Assembly: GCF_016917755.1 (NCBI RefSeq)
Contig: NZ_CP070326.1
Coordinates: 6,696,001 to 6,760,000 of the forward strand
Length of the DNA: 64,000 nt
Direction: 5' to 3'
Source: Streptomyces noursei
Lineage (GTDB): Bacteria; Actinomycetota; Actinomycetes; Streptomycetales; Streptomycetaceae
The translations under genes were made by a program, and so were the position numbers. Within the stretch, counting starts at the first letter, position 1. Each line of letters starts with the position of its first letter. Below are positions 52,003-61,415 of this stretch, piece after piece. Below the pieces are notes generated by a model. It was not told where the DNA came from, searched no databases, and saw only the letters and a list, made by a program, of their open reading frames with translations.

Positions 52003-52425
52003 CTAGTTGAGAAGGCTGCCCTGCAGTTCTGCGCGCAGATCGGGCGTCAGGACGGTGCCCGCACGGTCGACCAGCAGGGCCATCTCGTAGCCGACGAGGC
52101 CGATGTCGCACTCCGGGTGCGCCAGTACGGCCAGCGACGATCCGTCGGAGACGGACATGATGAAGAGGAAGCCGCGCTCCATCTCCACCACGGTCTGGTT
52201 GACGCTCCCGCCCTCGAAGATGCGGGACGCGCCGGAGGTCAGCGACGTCAGGCCGGAGGCCACCGCCGCCAGCTGATCGGCTCTGTCACGAGGGAACCCC
52301 TCGGACATGGCGAGGAGGAGACCGTCCGCGGAGACCACGACCGTGTGGGACACCCCGGGGGTGTTCTCCACGAAGTTGGTGATCAACCAGTTCAGATTCT
52401 GCGCCGCCTGGCTCATCGGGCTCAC
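52003..52425 (-). CDS. cvnB2: Conservon 2 roadblock/LC7 protein
   Basis: This 140-residue roadblock/LC7 (MglB-like) protein is probably the GTPase-activating or scaffolding partner of CvnD. It shows AAQNLNWLITNFVENTPGVS, SADGLLLAMSEGFPRDRADQ and LAVLAHPECDIGLVGYEMAL. The GTG start is one base after the cvnA2 stop and has AGGAG within it; an ATG three codons later is an alternative. It differs from the B protein of the other conservon at only two residues, and 167 bases (52037-52203) are identical in DNA to 57046-57212. Confidence 0.93.
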   Translation of the reverse strand: MSPMSQAAQNLNWLITNFVENTPGVSHTVVVSADGLLLAMSEGFPRDRADQLAAVASGLTSLTSGASRIFEGGSVNQTVVEMERGFLFIMSVSDGSSLAVLAHPECDIGLVGYEMALLVDRAGTVLTPDLRAELQGSLLN

Positions 52426-52426
52426 A

Positions 52427-55400
52427 CTAACGCTCCTGATCGTAGGTGCTGCCGGGGCCGAAGCCCTGTTGGTCATTCTGGGGGACCCCCGAGGAGGGAT
52501 CCGTGCCGGTGCCGGCGCTACGCCCCTGCTGGACACCGCGGCGCAGATTGCTCAGCCTGCCGCGGACATCCTCCGGAGCGCGGGAGACCTGGGGGCCGCC
52601 CTGCGCGCTCTGCTCCGCGGTGCCCTCGACCAAATTGGCCTTGGGCACCCGTCGGGGGAGGCCGGAAGCGGTGACCCCGCCCGCCGTCGGCTGGCGCAGT
52701 CGCCCCGCCCGCTGCCAGCGATCGTCGTTCTCGCTGCGCCAGACGGAGCCTTCGTCCTGGCCGGTCTCCGGTGCGGGCTCCTGCTGACCGTGCGGCGAGC
52801 TGGCTCCGCGGCGCGGAAGGCCAGCGTCGGTCAGCGAGTGGATCGCGCTCTCGGTAGGGCCGGGACGCTCGAATGTTACGCGCTCAGACGCATCAGCGGG
52901 AGCGGCAGGTGGATTCCGGTCAGATTCCGCTTCGGTTCCGAAGTGGCCCTCGTGCGCAGGCGGTTCGGCCCAGCCGTCGAACTGGCCCCCGTCCTGCGGG
53001 ACGTAGGGGTACTGGCCGGTGGTCTCCGGGAACGTCGGGTCGCCGAACGCCTCGCCGCCGAAGGAGCGGTCGTCGTACAGCGGCAGGCCAGGCTCCGCAT
53101 AGGACGCGGGGTGCTCGTGGTGGCCGTCGACGGGCAGCTCGTCGCGGAACAGCGGCCGGTTGTCGACCGGTTCGGGCGCGGGGTGCCCGGCGGCCGTCTG
53201 GGCCTCCAGGGCGGCCCGGCGCTCCTCGCGCAGCAGGGAGCGGCCCACCGGGTCCAGCCCGGCCGGGGCACCGGGGTGCCCGTGGAAGCCGTCGTCGAAG
53301 CCCAGTTCGGCGGCGGTGCGGTGACCGTCGTCGTACATCGCCTGCTGGTGCTCGGGGACGATCCGGGAGACGGTGAAGGTGTCGTCGAACTGCTCGTCGC
53401 CGCCACCGCCGTGGGTGATCGCGTCCGGCAGCATGACCAGCGACGTGGTGCCGGCCTGCTCGCCCGAGGGGCGCAGCTGGACCCGGATCCCGTGCCGGTC
53501 GGCCAGCCGACCGACCACGAACAGGCCCATCCGCTGGGAGATCGCGGCGTCCACGCTCGGCGGGTTGGCCAGCTTGTGGTTGATGTCCGCGAAGTCCTCG
53601 GGGGTCAGCCCGATGCCCTTGTCGTGGATCTCGATCATGATCCGGCCGTCGGGCAGCCGGGTCGCGGCCACCTTCACCTTGGTCTGCGGCGAGGAGAACG
53701 TGGTGGCGTTCTCCAGCAGCTCGGACAGCAGGTGGATGAGGTCGGTCACGGCGGTGCCGTGGATCTCGCTCTCCGGGACCCCGCTGAGCTCGACCCGCTC
53801 GTACGACTCGACCTCGGACGTCGCCGCCCGCAGCACGTCGATCAGCGGCACCGGCTGGTTCCACCGGCGGCCCGGCTCCTCGCCCGCGAGGATCAGGAGG
53901 TTCTCTCCGTTGCGGCGCATGCGCGTCGCGAGGTGGTCGAGCCGGAAGAGGTTCTCCAGCTGGTCCGGGTCGGCCTCGTTGTTCTCCAGGTGGGTGATCA
54001 GCTCCAACTGGCGCTCGATCAGGCCCTGGTTGCGGCTGGAGAGGTTGGTGAAGATCGCGTTGACGTTGCCCCGCAGCAGCGCCTGCTCGGCGGCCAGCCG
54101 GACCGCCTCGCGGTGCACCTGGTCGAAGGCGCGGGCGACCTCGCCGATCTCGTCGGTGGTGGCGATCGGGATCGGCGCCACGCGGGTGTCGACCCGGCCC
54201 GGGTCGGTGCGGGAGAGCTGGTCGACCAGCATCGGCAGCCGCTGCTCGGCGACGCCGAAGGCCGCGTTGCGCAGCTCCCGCATGTTGCGGCTCATCCGGC
54301 GAGCCATCAGCCCGGCCACCACGAACGCGATGATCAGCGCGGCCAGCACGATGGCGGCGTCCTGGAAGGTGGACCACTTGGCGTCCGAGGAGATCTGCGC
54401 GGCCTCGTTCACCGCCTTGTCGGCCAGGTCCTTCTCGATGCCCCGGTACATGTCGAACTTGCCGGTGGCGGCCTGGAAGAACACGTCCGGGGTGACGCCC
54501 TTGAGGGCCAGCGCGTCCGGCGAGGCGCCGGAGGCTATCAGGGCGCTCATCTGGTCCGGCGACGGCGGGGCGTGGAACGTCTGGCCGGCCGCCTGCGCCT
54601 GCGACTTCGCGCGGGCGATCTGCTGCTGCGCAGCCTGCTGGAGCTTGCCGGCGTCCGACTTCAGCCGCGCCACGTCGTCGGGCGTACCGCCGGAGGTGTA
54701 CTCGCCGATGGCGATGCCCTCCAGGTAGCGGTACGACGCGAACGCGGTCAGCTGGAGCTTGTGCTCCTTGCCGCCCTGCGGGGACGCCGGGTCGACCAGG
54801 AGGTGGGTGCCGATGGAGCGGGTCAGCGACTCGGCGGCCTTCGCCAGTGCGACCGCGTACACGGTGCGCCCGTAGGAGGTGATGTTGCCGGTGCCGAGAC
54901 CGAGTTCGTTGGCGAACTCCATCAGCGGGTGCTGGATCTCGACGTAGCCCTCTTCGGTCTGCACGCCCGTGAGCTTGGAGGTGAAGGCGACCTGCCGCAG
55001 CTGCGCCAGCTTGGGCTCGGTCTTCTGGAACAGTGCCATCCGGCGCTTGAGGCCCGGCTCGTCCGGCATGTTCTTGGCGGCCTCGTGGAACGCCTGCGCG
55101 GCCGTGTCGGTCGCGTCCCGCGCCTCCTGGACGACCGGGTCGTCCTGCCGGCCCTTGAGGAGCGGGGCGGCGGTGCGGTCCCGCTCGTCGATGAGCGCGT
55201 TGCTGTAGGAAAGCGCGGCGCGCACGAGCTTCGCGGTGTTCTCGGCGTTCTGGGCGTCCTGCCAGGTACCGAAGGAATTGTTGACCCGCAGCCCGCCGAA
55301 GACCAGGGCGACCAGGACCGGGATCAGCAGAATGGCGTTCAGGCGGGTGGCCACGCGCCAGTTGCGCGGGGAGTACTTGCCGCCGCTGACCGGAGGCTTC

Positions 55401-55513
55401 GCGACCGGACTCTCGGAAGCGTCGGAAGCCGGTGCGCCACTCTCGCGTGGTGGCGGCGTGAAGTTGCCCCGCCGCGTTTCCTGCGGCTCGGGGCTCGTCG
55501 TGCTTCGCCTCAC
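52427..55513 (-). CDS. cvnA2: Conservon 2 sensor-kinase-like membrane protein
   Basis: This 1028-residue protein has a cytoplasmic N-tail and a helix at about residues 62-82 (LNAILLIPVLVALVFGGLRV). An extracytoplasmic sensor region of about 300 residues of nitrate/nitrite-sensing helical type follows, then a second helix (about 383-403, AAIVLAALIIAFVVAGLM). A HAMP-like segment precedes a histidine-kinase-type ATPase (ELLENATTFSSPQTKV N-box, IEIHDKGIGLTPEDFADIN G1 box, MGLFVVGRLADRHGI). A classic phospho-acceptor H-box is not evident. The C-terminal about 300 residues are Pro/Gly/acidic and disordered. The GTG start has GAGAGG upstream. Confidence 0.92.
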   Translation of the reverse strand: MRRSTTSPEPQETRRGNFTPPPRESGAPASDASESPVAKPPVSGGKYSPRNWRVATRLNAILLIPVLVALVFGGLRVNNSFGTWQDAQNAENTAKLVRAALSYSNALIDERDRTAAPLLKGRQDDPVVQEARDATDTAAQAFHEAAKNMPDEPGLKRRMALFQKTEPKLAQLRQVAFTSKLTGVQTEEGYVEIQHPLMEFANELGLGTGNITSYGRTVYAVALAKAAESLTRSIGTHLLVDPASPQGGKEHKLQLTAFASYRYLEGIAIGEYTSGGTPDDVARLKSDAGKLQQAAQQQIARAKSQAQAAGQTFHAPPSPDQMSALIASGASPDALALKGVTPDVFFQAATGKFDMYRGIEKDLADKAVNEAAQISSDAKWSTFQDAAIVLAALIIAFVVAGLMARRMSRNMRELRNAAFGVAEQRLPMLVDQLSRTDPGRVDTRVAPIPIATTDEIGEVARAFDQVHREAVRLAAEQALLRGNVNAIFTNLSSRNQGLIERQLELITHLENNEADPDQLENLFRLDHLATRMRRNGENLLILAGEEPGRRWNQPVPLIDVLRAATSEVESYERVELSGVPESEIHGTAVTDLIHLLSELLENATTFSSPQTKVKVAATRLPDGRIMIEIHDKGIGLTPEDFADINHKLANPPSVDAAISQRMGLFVVGRLADRHGIRVQLRPSGEQAGTTSLVMLPDAITHGGGGDEQFDDTFTVSRIVPEHQQAMYDDGHRTAAELGFDDGFHGHPGAPAGLDPVGRSLLREERRAALEAQTAAGHPAPEPVDNRPLFRDELPVDGHHEHPASYAEPGLPLYDDRSFGGEAFGDPTFPETTGQYPYVPQDGGQFDGWAEPPAHEGHFGTEAESDRNPPAAPADASERVTFERPGPTESAIHSLTDAGLPRRGASSPHGQQEPAPETGQDEGSVWRSENDDRWQRAGRLRQPTAGGVTASGLPRRVPKANLVEGTAEQSAQGGPQVSRAPEDVRGRLSNLRRGVQQGRSAGTGTDPSSGVPQNDQQGFGPGSTYDQER

Positions 55514-55913
55514 TCGACCAACAACCTCTCGGCGACGGCACGGGATTGCAGTGCCGTTTCTTCTGGGCGTTACTACTCCGGAGTTCAGCGAATTTCAGCA
55601 CGTCAGGGCTGTGCGTTCCAAACACCGGACAGAGCCGAAGCGGCTCTGGAAAAGCGCCAGATAAAAGGGGCGTTAAGGGCGAGGCGCGGCAAAAGGCGAG
55701 AGAAATGTGAGCGCAGCGAAGCCGGTCATGCGCGCGCGGTGTCGAAGGCCGGCCGATTCACTGTCGAAACGTTATGAAGCCCTGGACGGGCGTGTCGAAG
55801 GACACAGATCACCGCCCGGACAGCGGGAACCGCACCAGGGCAGGGGTGATGGCCCCCCGGTGACCACTGCCGTACGGCCCACGCCGGATAGCGGGCGGGC
55901 CGTCCGGCCGTCA
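55514..55913 (-). other. Intergenic region between the two conservons
   Basis: The stretch holds no gene. A perfect hairpin (CAGAGCCG, three-base loop, CGGCTCTG) lies at 55630-55648. It may end the upstream conservon transcript or sit in the leader of cvnA2. The word TGTCGAA occurs three times between 55739 and 55800. The cvnA2 promoter should lie in this stretch, but no standard pair of boxes stands out. Confidence 0.4.
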
Positions 55914-56507
55914 CTACTGCAGGCGCGCCATCAGCGCGTGCTCCACGAGCGTGATCAGCGCGCTCTTGGCCTCCGTGCGGTGCCGCGCGTCGGTGGTGAT
56001 GATCGGGGTCCCCGGCCCGATCTGGAGCGCCTCCCGGACCTCGTCCGGGGTGTGGGGCTGGTGTCCCTCGAAGCCGTTGAGGGCGATGACGAAGGGCAGG
56101 CCGCTGTTCTCGAAGTAGTCGACGGCCGGGAAGCAGTCGGCCAGTCGCCGGGTGTCGACGAGGACCACCGCGCCGATGGCGCCGCGGACCAGGTCGTCCC
56201 ACATGAACCAGAAGCGGTCCTGGCCCGGCGTACCGAACAGGTACAGGATCAGGTCCTCGTCCAGGGTGATCCGGCCGAAGTCCATCGCCACGGTCGTGGT
56301 CGTCTTGTCCTGGACGTGGCTGAGGTCGTCGATCCCCGCCGACGCGGAGGTCATCACGGCCTCCGTGCGCAGCGGGTTGATCTCCGAGACCGCGCCGACG
56401 AACGTGGTCTTGCCCACGCCGAAGCCGCCCGCCACCACGATCTTCGCCGAGGTGGTGGAGCGGGCCGGGCTCGGTGCGGTGCCGCCGTCAGAGCTTGCGA
56501 AGTCCAC
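55914..56507 (-). CDS. cvnD1: Conservon 1 small GTPase-like protein
   Basis: This 197-residue protein has the same architecture as the D protein of the second conservon: Walker A GGFGVGKTT, TPGQDRFWFMWDDLVRGAI, and the C-terminal EAKSALITLVEHALMARL. It has a five-residue N-terminal insertion relative to its paralogue (DGGTAPSP region) and a few changes such as DLSHVQ for DLTHAP. It overlaps the end of cvnC1 by 20 bases, exactly as in the other conservon. It is the last gene of its operon and 400 bases from the next. Confidence 0.92.
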   Translation of the reverse strand: MDFASSDGGTAPSPARSTTSAKIVVAGGFGVGKTTFVGAVSEINPLRTEAVMTSASAGIDDLSHVQDKTTTTVAMDFGRITLDEDLILYLFGTPGQDRFWFMWDDLVRGAIGAVVLVDTRRLADCFPAVDYFENSGLPFVIALNGFEGHQPHTPDEVREALQIGPGTPIITTDARHRTEAKSALITLVEHALMARLQ

Positions 56508-56898
56508 TGAGCACCCTCTCCAGCAGGGTCACGTCCGGCGTGCCGCCCGCCTCGCCGCTGCCGCCCGGCTGGTGGATCGCCACCATCCCGGCCTCCGCCA
56601 GGTCGGCCACCAGGATGCGCGCCACACCGAGCGGGATGTGCAGCAGCGCGGAGACCTCGGCCACCGACTTCACCTCGCGGCACAGGTGGCAGATCCGCTG
56701 GTGCTCGGGGAGCAGGCCGGGCAGCTGGGACGGGTCGGCCGTGGTGCTGACCAGTGCCTCTATGGCGAGCTGGTAGCGCGGCCGGGTCCGGCCTCCGGTC
56801 ATGGCGTACGGGCGCACCAGCGGCTGGTCACCTTCGCTCCCGTACGGCGCTGGGCTGTAGGCGCCGTACGGGCCGGAAGTATGGGGCGGCGGGGTCAT
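56488..56898 (-). CDS. cvnC1: Conservon 1 DUF742 protein
   Basis: This 136-residue protein is essentially the DUF742 domain (about residues 25-136) with a short N-tail (MTPPPHTSGPYGAYSPAPYG), lacking the long Pro/Gln-rich extension of its paralogue. The ATG at 56898 has GGAGG seven bases upstream. The domain's cysteine/histidine word ICHLCREVKSVAEV, near residue 75, is shared by both copies. It is cotranscribed with cvnB1 (113 bases) and overlaps cvnD1. Confidence 0.9.
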   Translation of the reverse strand: MTPPPHTSGPYGAYSPAPYGSEGDQPLVRPYAMTGGRTRPRYQLAIEALVSTTADPSQLPGLLPEHQRICHLCREVKSVAEVSALLHIPLGVARILVADLAEAGMVAIHQPGGSGEAGGTPDVTLLERVLSGLRKL

Positions 56899-57011
56899 GG
56901 GTCCTCCGGACGGGACAACTGACGTGTCGTCGGGTTGGGCCGGTGGGGGGTACGGCGTGGATGGATGAGGGGTTACCGGGTGCGGTGCGGCGCTGCGGAC
57001 GCCGCGCGCAC

Positions 57012-57434
57012 TCAGTTCAGCAGACTGCCCTGGAGTTCCGCACGGAGATCGGGCGTCAGGACGGTGCCCGCACGGTCGACCAGCAGGGCCATCTCGTAGC
57101 CGACGAGGCCGATGTCGCACTCCGGGTGCGCCAGTACGGCCAGCGACGATCCGTCGGAGACGGACATGATGAAGAGGAAGCCGCGCTCCATCTCCACCAC
57201 GGTCTGGTTGACCGTCCCGCCCTCGAAGATGCGGGAGGCACCCGAGGTCAGGGACGTCAGGCCGGAGGCCACCGCCGCCAACTGGTCGGCGCGGTCACGA
57301 GGGAACCCCTCGGACATCGCGAGGAGCAGTCCGTCCGCGGAGACCACCACCGTGTGGGACACCCCGGGGGTGTTGTCCACGAAGTTGGTGATCAACCAGT
57401 TCAGATTCTGCGCCGCCTGGCTCATCGGACTCAA
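57012..57434 (-). CDS. cvnB1: Conservon 1 roadblock/LC7 protein
   Basis: This 140-residue roadblock/LC7 protein is almost identical to the second conservon's B protein (Asp for Glu in FVDNTPG, Thr for Ser in EGGTVNQ). The start is taken as TTG at 57434, directly after the cvnA1 stop and with AGGAG six bases before it, by analogy with the GTG in the paralogue; an ATG three codons inside is an alternative. Confidence 0.92.
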   Translation of the reverse strand: MSPMSQAAQNLNWLITNFVDNTPGVSHTVVVSADGLLLAMSEGFPRDRADQLAAVASGLTSLTSGASRIFEGGTVNQTVVEMERGFLFIMSVSDGSSLAVLAHPECDIGLVGYEMALLVDRAGTVLTPDLRAELQGSLLN

Positions 57435-60400
57435 CTAACGCTCCTGCTGGTGAGTGGGATCGACAATGCCGTGGTTGCCGGTGGACGACGTCCCGGCCTG
57501 CCGGCCCTGCTGGATGCCCCGGCGGAGATTGGTCAGCCGGCCGCGCACGTCGCTGGGCGCGCGGGAGACCTGCGGACCGCCCTGCGGGGCTTGCTGCTGC
57601 GCGGTGCCGGCGACGAGATTGGCGCGCGGCACCCGGCGGGGCAGCCCGGACGTGGTGACCCCGCCCGAGGCCGGCTGGCGGATCTGCTCCGCCTGCCGCC
57701 ACGTCTCGTCGTTCGGCGAGGTTCGCCACTGTGCGCCGGCGTCGGCCGGGGCGCCCTCGCGGGCGGCACCGCCCGCCGGCGCACCGGCGGCCGGCACGCC
57801 GCCGGCGGGCGTGTCACCCGGCGCGGCGCCGTCCTGGCCACCGTCGCGGCGCGGCAGCGGCGGCACACCGGCGGCGGCCGCCGCCGGAGTGTTGAACCAG
57901 TTGGACTCGATGGTGTCGAAGATCGGCGTGCGGTCGTCGACGGGGCGGGCGTCCGTGGTGCCGAGCGGGTCGCCGCGGAGCGGACCGCTCAGCGGATCGC
58001 CGAGCGGGTCCTCGCCCGCCGGGGCCCGTCCGGCGTCCGGCTGCCGGACCTGCCCGGCCGGCTCCGCGCGCCCGTTCGCGGGGCGCGGGAACTGTCCGGT
58101 GGTCTCGAAGTGCCCGGTGTCGGCGTCGGGCCGCGGGAACTGTCCGGTGGTCTCGAACTGTCCGGTGTCGGCGTCGGGCCGCGGGAACTGTCCGGTGGTC
58201 TCGAAGTGCCCGGTGTCGGCGTCGGGCCGCGGGAACTGTCCGGTGGTCTCGAAGTGCCCGGCGTCGGCGTCCGGCTGCGGGAACTGCCCGGTGTCGCCGG
58301 TGTCGCCGCCCGCCCAGGTCGGCTCGCGGCCCGCGGCCGGAGCCGGAGCACTGTCCCGTCCCGCACCGTCCCGACCCGCGCCGGGCCGCGGTCCGCCGAA
58401 GTCGGGCCGCGCGAACGCGGCGGTGTCACCGGGGCCGGCGGCCGGCGCGGGCCGCCGGAAGGTGCCGGTGGTCTCCGGCTCCTCGTGGCCCCGCGGCCGG
58501 TCCTGCGCCTCGCGGGGCGCCATCGGCCAGTCGTCGTTGGTACCGCGGTCCCGGCGCACGCCCAGGGGCGCGTCGCCCGTCTGCCCGGCGTCCGCGGGAG
58601 CCGTTCCGGCCCCGCTGCCCGGCAGTTCGCCCGCCGCGTTCCGGGTCGGCAGCTGCGGCCGCTCCTCGCGTCCGGGCAGGCCGGCGGGCGGCGCCACGGT
58701 GGGGGTGCGGCCGTCCTCGGCACCGAGGCCCGCCTCCGTGCCGCGGACCGGCAGTGCGGGCCGCGCCCCGGCGGCGTCACCGCCCAGACCCGGCGCGGAC
58801 GGTGCGGTACGGCCGCCGGGAGCCGGCGAGCCGAAGGCGTTCGTGCCGCCGCCCGGGCCACCGCGGCCGGGCAGCGCGGGCCGCCCGCCGGGGCCGGAGC
58901 CGACCTGGCCGCGCGGCTGCAGTCCGGCCAGTCGGCTGCTGGGCGCGCCGCTGCCCTCCCCGGGGCTCTTGGCGGTGCTGGGTGCCGGCTTCTTGCCGCC
59001 CTGGGCGACGTCGACCGGCAGCATGACCAGCGCGGTGGTGCCGCCGGAGTCGGACGGCCGGAGCTGGATGCGGATGCCGTGCCGCAGGGACAGCCGGCCG
59101 ACCACGAACAGGCCCATCCGCCGGGACACCGAGACGTCCACGGTCGGCGGGCTGGCCAGCCGCTCGTTGATCGCCGACAGGTCCTCGGGGGAGAGGCCGA
59201 TGCCGGTGTCGTGGATCTCGACCAGGACGCGGCCGTCGGGCAGCGCGTGGCCGGTCACCTTGACCTTGGTCTGCGGCGAGGAGAACGAGGTCGCGTTCTC
59301 CAGCAGCTCGGCGAGCAGGTGCACGAGGTCGTTGACGACCCGGCCGGCGACCTCGGTCTGCGGGACCGCGTTCAGCTCGATCCGCTCGTACTGCTCCACC
59401 TCGGAGGCGGCGGCCCGCAGGACGTCGACCAGCGGCACCGGACGAGTCCACCGGCGGCCCGGCTCCTCACCCGCGAGGACGAGGAGGTTCTCGCCGTTAC
59501 GGCGCATGCGGGTGGCGAGGTGGTCGAGCTTGAAGAGCGAGGAGAGCTGGTCCGGGTCGGCCTCGCGGGACTCCAGTTCGGAGATCAGCGAGAGCTGACG
59601 CTGGATCAGGCCCTGGGAGCGGCGCGAGAGGTTGGTGAACATCGCGTTGACGTTGCCCCGCAGCAGCGCCTGCTCGGACGCCAGCCGGACCGCCTCGCGG
59701 TGCACGTCGTCGAAGGCCGCGGCCACCCGGCCGATCTCGTCCCGGCTGTGCACACCGACCGACTCGACGGAGGTGTCCACGTCCTGCGGGTCGGACTCGG
59801 ACAGCTGCTTGACCAGCTCCGGCAGTCGGTCCTGGGCGACCTTCTGCGCGGTGTCCTGGAGCCGGCGCAGCGAGCGGACCATGGAGCGGGCCACGACGAA
59901 CGCGCCGACCAGCGAGACGCCGAGGACCAGCAGGATCACCGCACCGTTGAGGATCGCGTCCTGGGTCGCGGCGTTGCGCAGCTCGCGGGACTTCTGCTCC
60001 ATCTCGGAGAGCAGCGAGGTCTCGATCCGCGACATCTCGTCGATCTTGACGGTGTCGGAGTCGTACCAGTCCAGGTACTTGTACTCCTGGCTGCGGATGC
60101 CGTTCGTGCTGGCGAAGGCCCGGTGCGCGAACGCGTACGCGGCCTTGATCTCGTCGTTGTTGCCGTCCAGACCGCGGGTGAGGGCGCCGGCGTTGCCGTT
60201 GTAGATCTGGGAGAAGCGGTCCCGGGCGGCCTTCTCGTTGTCCTCGGCGCTGCGGCCGGCCTGCCGGTCGTTGGCGGAGAGCTGCGGGCCGCCCGAGTGC
60301 GCCAGACCGGCGCTGACCAGGGCGCGCTGGATCGACGCGTACTCCTTGGCGGAGGAGAACGCCGCCAGGGCACGGGTGTTGCGGATCATCTCCGGGTTGC

Positions 60401-61046
60401 TGGTGGCCTGCGCCATGTCCTGCGAGAGGTCCAGCAGGGAGGCGATCAGCTGGTTGTAGTCGGTGACGGTCCGCGCGACGTTGTTGTCGTCCTTGTAGGC
60501 GTTGGCGCGGATCTCGTTGAGGGTGTTGAGCTGGCGGCCGATCTCCAGGACGGTGGCCCGGACGCCGGCCATGGTGGCGTCGTCGGGCTTGATGTCGCCG
60601 GTGGCCTGGTTGAAGGAGACCTTGGCGCGGTCGGTGGCCTCGCGCGGGGCCACCACGCTGGCGTCGTCCTTGACGTTGCCGGTGCCGGCCAGCGGGCCGG
60701 CCGACTTGTCGCGCTCGACCTGGAGGGCGTCGGCCAGCTCGGTTGCCTGCCGGGTCATCTCGGTGAGCAGCTGCATCTTGTCGAGCTGGTCGATGTTGTC
60801 CAGCTCGGTGTTGACGCGCAGTGCGCCCAGGGTCGTCGCGGCGACGACGGGGAGCGCGAGCAGCGAGACGAGCCGGGTGCTGATGCGCCAGTTGCGCAGC
60901 GCTATTCGACTGCCGGGCCCGCTGGGGCTGTTCTTGGGCTTGCCGCCGTCCGCGGCGTCATCACCCGGAGTCTGGCCGCGGTCTGTCCCGCCGCGCAGCT
61001 CCGGGTCCGCCGCAGCGTTGCCATCCCTCTTGAAACGTCCCTGCAC
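57435..61046 (-). CDS. cvnA1: Conservon 1 sensor-kinase-like membrane protein
   Basis: This 1203-residue protein has a short cytoplasmic tail, then a helix at about residues 53-75 (LVSLLALPVVAATTLGALRV). A helical sensor region follows, then a second helix (about 363-385, GAVILLVLGVSLVGAFVVA), a HAMP segment (HSRDEIGRVAAAFDDVHREA) and a kinase-type ATPase (ELLENATSFSSPQTKV, VEIHDTGIGLSPEDLSAINE). A 450-residue Gly/Pro/Arg/Asp-rich disordered C-terminus contains four 16-residue repeats (GQFPRPDADTGHFETT type, encoded by 58084-58275). It resembles the other conservon's A protein only in the ATPase core and sensor layout. The GTG at 61046 gives the N-terminus MQGRFKRDG. Confidence 0.92.
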   Translation of the reverse strand: MQGRFKRDGNAAADPELRGGTDRGQTPGDDAADGGKPKNSPSGPGSRIALRNWRISTRLVSLLALPVVAATTLGALRVNTELDNIDQLDKMQLLTEMTRQATELADALQVERDKSAGPLAGTGNVKDDASVVAPREATDRAKVSFNQATGDIKPDDATMAGVRATVLEIGRQLNTLNEIRANAYKDDNNVARTVTDYNQLIASLLDLSQDMAQATSNPEMIRNTRALAAFSSAKEYASIQRALVSAGLAHSGGPQLSANDRQAGRSAEDNEKAARDRFSQIYNGNAGALTRGLDGNNDEIKAAYAFAHRAFASTNGIRSQEYKYLDWYDSDTVKIDEMSRIETSLLSEMEQKSRELRNAATQDAILNGAVILLVLGVSLVGAFVVARSMVRSLRRLQDTAQKVAQDRLPELVKQLSESDPQDVDTSVESVGVHSRDEIGRVAAAFDDVHREAVRLASEQALLRGNVNAMFTNLSRRSQGLIQRQLSLISELESREADPDQLSSLFKLDHLATRMRRNGENLLVLAGEEPGRRWTRPVPLVDVLRAAASEVEQYERIELNAVPQTEVAGRVVNDLVHLLAELLENATSFSSPQTKVKVTGHALPDGRVLVEIHDTGIGLSPEDLSAINERLASPPTVDVSVSRRMGLFVVGRLSLRHGIRIQLRPSDSGGTTALVMLPVDVAQGGKKPAPSTAKSPGEGSGAPSSRLAGLQPRGQVGSGPGGRPALPGRGGPGGGTNAFGSPAPGGRTAPSAPGLGGDAAGARPALPVRGTEAGLGAEDGRTPTVAPPAGLPGREERPQLPTRNAAGELPGSGAGTAPADAGQTGDAPLGVRRDRGTNDDWPMAPREAQDRPRGHEEPETTGTFRRPAPAAGPGDTAAFARPDFGGPRPGAGRDGAGRDSAPAPAAGREPTWAGGDTGDTGQFPQPDADAGHFETTGQFPRPDADTGHFETTGQFPRPDADTGQFETTGQFPRPDADTGHFETTGQFPRPANGRAEPAGQVRQPDAGRAPAGEDPLGDPLSGPLRGDPLGTTDARPVDDRTPIFDTIESNWFNTPAAAAAGVPPLPRRDGGQDGAAPGDTPAGGVPAAGAPAGGAAREGAPADAGAQWRTSPNDETWRQAEQIRQPASGGVTTSGLPRRVPRANLVAGTAQQQAPQGGPQVSRAPSDVRGRLTNLRRGIQQGRQAGTSSTGNHGIVDPTHQQER
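58084..58275 (-). repeat. 48-bp in-frame tandem repeat in cvnA1
   Basis: Four 48-bp units lie within cvnA1; they differ from each other at only a few positions, and a fifth partial unit follows. The unit length is a multiple of three, so copy number changes would alter only the length of the disordered tail. Confidence 0.92.
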
Positions 61047-61415
61047 TAGCGTCGCAACCTCTGGACCAGGCGTCCCACCGCGCCAACGGCGGGACGGTGT
61101 CGAGTCGAAGGGGGACCGCGAAGTCCCCCGTGGCGGTCGTGATGACCGGCGGGCCATCCCCTCTGGCCGAGGGAGCGGCACCACCGCGCGGCGCTCCTTC
61201 GCGCCTCTGCGCGCCGGCGAAAAGTGCGGCGGTCCGTGGAATTCCAGCACAGTGCCGGATCTCCAACAAGAGCGGAGCCGGTCACCGTGACATGGGTGAC
61301 GCAATGTACGGAATGCGTTACGAACGGTAGAAGACGGCCCGCACTATTTCGGACTTTTACCCGCGAGTTGACCGCCCTCACCCCTTGTCCCAGGTGGGGT
61401 GATCAGGAGCGGAAC
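61047..61415. other. Upstream region of cvnA1 and of a small gene
   Basis: There is no gene of normal size. The interrupted palindrome GTCACCGTGAC at 61281-61291 is followed three bases later by GGTGAC (61295-61300), suggesting an operator. TTGACC at about 61364-61369 on the plus strand might be a -35 for the small frame at 61416. Confidence 0.4.

Noticed and set aside
61281..61300. Assigning the palindrome to BldD
   Set aside because: The half-sites resemble GTGAC/GTCAC words, but the spacing and flanks do not match the BldD box well enough to name the regulator.
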